Source of the DNA: Epiperipatus broadwayi
Taxonomy: Eukaryota; Onychophora; Udeonychophora; Euonychophora; Peripatidae
Assembly: GCA_028023455.1 (NCBI GenBank)
Contig: JAQFVV010006720.1
Location: 365,085 to 429,084 of the forward strand
DNA: 64,000 nt
Direction: 5' to 3'
The notes below the pieces were generated by a model. The model was not told the origin of the DNA and searched no databases. It saw nothing but the letters and a program-made list of their open reading frames with translations. Positions 59,880 to 64,000 of this stretch are shown piece by piece (the stretch's first letter is position 1; the number at the start of each line of letters is the position of its first letter). A program made the position numbers and the translations under genes.

Positions 59880-62800
59880 AAAATATATATATATAATGTT
59901 TAAAGAATTATACATCACTGATTGTTAATTTAATGTATTTATTATTTTTTTTATTGTCAAATTACTTTGTAATCCAGGTAGATAATACTGAAAACTATAT
60001 GATTGTAATAAGTTTTTCCTTTCTTTTGTTTATGTTATAATCAAATGATTATTTTTCTGGAAGAGGTCGCTAAAGTAAAAAAAAATATAAAAAAAAAAAC
60101 AACAACAAAACGAAACAACCAATTTCATAATCAAGATCTTTTTTTAAAAAAAAATAGATAGTCTGCGTTTAGTTTTCAAGGAAGGAACAGTGCTGAAATT
60201 TGGTAACTCAATTTTTTCATTTTATTTTGCAGAAATAAATGTAATCAAAATAAAATTTTAATAATATAATGTGTGGCTAAATTATTTTGATAAGATATCC
60301 TGATTTTCTTTGCCATCTACCTATTTAAAGACCTTTTATACTTAAAAAATTATTGTCTCATGCTAAAGTTAAAAATGACAGAATTAACTAAAAGAGTCAC
60401 AAAAAATTATATTATATCTAAATTAAGGAAAAGATGCGATTTCCAAGAAAATATTAATTATTTATTAACTTTATGTCATTTATTGATATTTTCTTGGTAT
60501 AGAAAGAAAAAAATAATAATAATAATTGAAAGAAATATTTTGAAACCAAGGAAAATCAACTAGAAACATTTTTGCGCTCTTTCTCAATATTGTCTGCCTT
60601 TACAAGTAATGTAGTTACATACGTTAAAATATGTTTTATTCACCAAGAATTGTCTGGAAATAATAATAATGATAAATAAGATTAAATTATGCACCTGTAT
60701 ATTTAAAAAAAATATATAAAAAAAAAATATAAACTTTCTCAGAGTAAATATAGGAAAAGTTATATAGGGGCATTCTTATGGAGAAGTTACCATTAAAAAA
60801 AAAAAATTATAATTCCTAAGTATGAACAAAACCAAATATCTTAGTGACTTAATGATAAAAATAAATGATATATTATATTATACATCAGTTGGAATTATTA
60901 AAACTTCCTGTGCACATAAATTGACTGCAGTTATTATCATAATAATCTCTCGGAAAATTGCGCATTTTCGTCCATAAATAAGCTAGCTAATAAGTATACA
61001 TATCGTCAATAAGAAAAAAATATTGTGTATGTTTATCATCTATAGTCAAATATTCATCTATATTAGAAGTCTTTTTTTTTTCTTGGATCCCAAAATTGTA
61101 GTAGTTTAATTCAAGTAAGAATTAATCTTCAATTCTGCTATATTTTTCTTTACCTAATTTATTAAACGCACAAAATAAGAGAAAACTTTTATTTAAAGGA
61201 AATAATACCATGTGTTTATTGTTTTTTTAAACTTGCTTCGTGAAATACGACTGGATAAAGCTCTTCACCTGGACCAATTGTTCAACAGAAAAACATTTTC
61301 TAATGAGAGAGTATGCACTTGTTAATTAATGATTGTTTAAAACTAAGTTATAAATGATATGTATTTTTTTTATATCACATAGATTAAAGTCTGTATGGTC
61401 AAGTGATATTTAATAGCCTTGTAATGACAAAGGTATGTTTTAATATAATTATTATAGGTTAAGTTGATATTTAACACGAAAAAAAAAATCTATAAAATAT
61501 GTTTTAATTATTACATACAATTGTAGGTAGAAATTTTGTATGTTAGATACGTAAAAGAAAAAAAAATATTTAGATATTTAAGGGGTAAAATAAATATTGA
61601 AAATTATCAGAAGTAACTAAAAAAAAAAAAAATGCTTTAACAAAATATTTCTTGTTAAATTTTGAAACGAATTTATACTGTATTAATTGAGGAATTTATT
61701 CCTAATTATTCTTAAATAACACATCCACTTTATGTAGTTTAAGATAGTATGCTACCAACTATTTTGAATGTTTCTTTATTAAAATCAAAATTATTATACT
61801 TTTATTCTATGATGTCCATTGATTTCAAATGTTGATCAAAGTATACACGGTAACATAAGTTTATTATAATCAGTGTATTTACTTATCCTGCCCAGATATA
61901 GCATTGGTATATGCTTAATATTCGCATAGGTAATAATTATAATGTATTTATTTTGTGGGATGAAAAATGATCTCCCCAAAAGCTTTGTTTTCCATGAGAG
62001 GAAGATTTTAAATATAATGTTCGGGTATGTTTATAGCCCAAGTGATCGATTCTCATAGATAGGACGATCAAGAATTTATCTAGCATTTAGTATGTTTCAT
62101 TCGTTTAAATCCCAGGAGAGGATTGTATTTTTTGTGTGTTCGTTGTATGCCCAAGTAAGAGGCAAGAAACAACCAAAATATTTTAATGTAGTAGATTACT
62201 TTACAAACCTTCGTGGCTACTCCATATTCCTCATGTGAAAATATAGATAGCTCCACCATGGAAGGTGTTGATTATTGTCCTTAATTTTGAAAGTTCGGGC
62301 AAGATAAAGGTTTTATTGGAGGTGTTAGTTCCTCAAGATCCACTTTAGTATAAATAATGCATTAGTAACTAAGATCAATATCTGTGTTGTGCTGCTAAAT
62401 ATTGCTAGTATTTAAGAAGTAAATCAATGGAGAAAGTAATGAAAATTGCGTAATTTCAAACGCTTATTTACTGAAGGAATATTCAAATGCTATATTTCAT
62501 TCTGGTTAGTAATTAAATAATACTCATATTTTAAAATTATACGTATGAATAAAATTTGTATCATAACTTAAGTTAGCATTAAGTTAAATGTAAGATGGTA
62601 AGTGTAACTTCTGATAACTGGCCTATAATTAGAATAGGTTATCCCATTAAAGACCATAGATAAAGTAAATGTATTACAAATAAATTTAATATGTTGCGTA
62701 TTACATATGATTGGATTAATCATTTAAAAAAAAAAATAGTTAGTCAATAATTTTGAATAAAAGCTTCTACAAGGTTACCAAAATTTAATAAACAATGTAT

Positions 62801-63857
62801 TGGGAATGAAATGTACTTTTAGTTAATCAATCCATATGATTGCATACAGGAGAAGTAGTAACCTCTAGTCCATAACCAAAAGAGTATACAGATTAATGTC
62901 AGTTATATTTTATATTTTTGTATTACTATGGGATTATTGAATAAATGTTCATATATTTTTTTGTGATAATAATAAATTATAGTCTTGTTAAAATTTGTTG
63001 TAGATTCATTTTTTTTTGTTTTTATATGCTAAATATAAGTGTTTGCACAATGTTTGCAAAACCTTTTCTTGAATCCAAAATCATTCCAAATTCTTAAAAA
63101 CTTAATATACCAGATAAAGTTAAGCAGATCGGAATATGTCATTATATTTTAGTTAAATGATAATTATTTATGGAGTTGAAAACTTAAGACTAAACATTCA
63201 CCTTTGTATAAAAAAAATAAAAAAAAATGAATTTATTTCCAAACCATTAACTTTGGTTGCACATTATTCCAAACATTTAGTTAAATTGTCTAAGTAATAA
63301 ATTTTAGTTATATTATTGTGTTGTCATGGATGATGGAAGGACACAAAAAGCACCCTTGTCTTTTTATTATTCTGACTGAGATTCTGAAAAAAAAAAAGCT
63401 GTGTTATTCAAAAGTAGACGTCATTATTGAATAGAATTATCATCTCTTTAAATAATATAGCAGTTGATATGAGAGATGAAGACACATTGAATTTAAGTAA
63501 AATAAATGTTTCCTATAGCCAACCAGAATGCCAGTCATATACTACAACACAATACTGCCGAGCATTTCCTTACATGAAACAAAGAACCCTGAGATTAATA
63601 TTATTATAATTATTCTTTAAATTAATAAGTGATCAATTATTGTTGTTATTACAATCGTGGCATGGCTTAAAAGAATTAAATATAATACAATTGTATTATA
63701 TGAAAGGTATTTTAGATCATATTGGAAAATTAATGGATATGTTGCTTTATTTTGGTTGCCTTAACAACAACCTGTGTAAAGTAGTGTCACAAATAAATAA
63801 ATTTCTAATAAAATAAACTAATTTCTAAACTAAATTTCTAAATTTAAAACTGGGTTA

Positions 63858-63860
<3 letters not shown>
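59485..63860 (+). mobile_element. Family C giant 3' LTR (about 4.4 kb)
   Basis: Begins TGTAACCTAGTG after the polypurine tract and ends TGGGTTAGAA (63851-63860), collinear with the 5' LTR. The end lacks the canonical CA in both copies. An internal (TA)n lies at 59827-59896. Small frames at 60360-60563 and 63427-63609 are counterparts of those in the 5' LTR. The right flank is immediately (TA)n, so a target duplication cannot be told apart from the repeat. Confidence 0.9.

Positions 63861-63903
<43 letters not shown>
63861..63903. repeat. (TA)n tract at the 3' end of family C
   Basis: About 43 bases of TA between the LTR end and the next sequence. Confidence 0.95.
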
Positions 63904-63906
<3 letters not shown>

Positions 63907-64000
63907 AACAGTCAAAACACGTGTATCTCCTTAACATATTGCAGAATTCGACCACCACACAGAACAGCAGCACCATCGACTAGCAAAGCCACCGGTAATA
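63904..64000 (+). other. Possible start of another LTR-like repeat (window edge)
   Basis: TGTAACAGTCAAAACACGTG begins right after the TA tract, echoing the TGTAAC/TGTAAT ends at 7753, 34124 and 59485. The sequence then becomes less AT-rich. Only 97 bases are visible. Confidence 0.3.

Noticed and set aside
52761-63609. Small frames conserved between the two 4.4 kb LTRs (52761/60360 and 55819/63427)
   Set aside because: LTRs are identical at insertion, so shared frames carry no information on selection; they contain no known domain.

Overview
The window looks like gene-poor, very AT-rich DNA (about three quarters or more A+T by eye) from an animal, probably an invertebrate. The grounds are Penelope-like retroelements carrying GIY-YIG endonuclease relics, Ty3/gypsy-type LTR elements, a LINE-type ORF1 relic, a tRNA-derived poly(A) retroposon, fold-back elements and very long (TA)n and (TAA)n microsatellites. 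There is no bacterial-style gene packing and no CRISPR array, and I found no host gene that I can support. The species cannot be named from this sequence alone.

Layout. 1-9.5 kb: two inward-facing copies of a 1.7 kb LTR-like unit (family A) flank unique AT-rich DNA and a Penelope-type 3' tail that carries a hammerhead-ribozyme-like core. 9.5-13.9 kb: unannotated AT-rich DNA with a (TTA)n array and a 107-bp tandem duplication. 14.0-21.2 kb: a Penelope cluster. It holds a fold-back hairpin, one decayed Penelope copy on the minus strand, one on the plus strand (head to head), an 815-bp palindromic fold-back insertion, and the C-terminal part of a second Penelope lineage with its 3' tail. 21.6-24.4 kb: (TAA)n arrays around a LINE-ORF1-like relic. 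24.7-26.4 kb: a third family A unit. 28.3-30.0 kb: a less AT-rich patch with a possible ORF1 relic and diverged tandem repeats. 34.1-41.1 kb: an old LTR element (family B, minus strand) with two 1.94 kb LTRs, a broken coiled-coil gag-like frame and no polymerase; one LTR carries a 1,429-bp fold-back insertion with a clear target duplication. 41.1-51.3 kb: microsatellites, small hairpins and a tRNA-like retroposon. 51.9-63.9 kb: a much younger LTR element (family C) with about 4.4 kb LTRs around only 3.2 kb of internal DNA, which encodes a gag with one frameshift and the last piece of an integrase.

How the parts relate. Everything coding here is mobile-element debris or a non-autonomous element. 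Families B and C keep LTRs and a gag-like frame but have lost protease, reverse transcriptase and RNase H, so they could move only with enzymes from elsewhere. Ends of all three LTR families abut (TA)n tracts, which suggests integration into TA repeats or repeat growth at element ends. The most interesting objects are the family C gag-only element, the two fold-back elements whose arms contain repeated units, and the hammerhead-like core.
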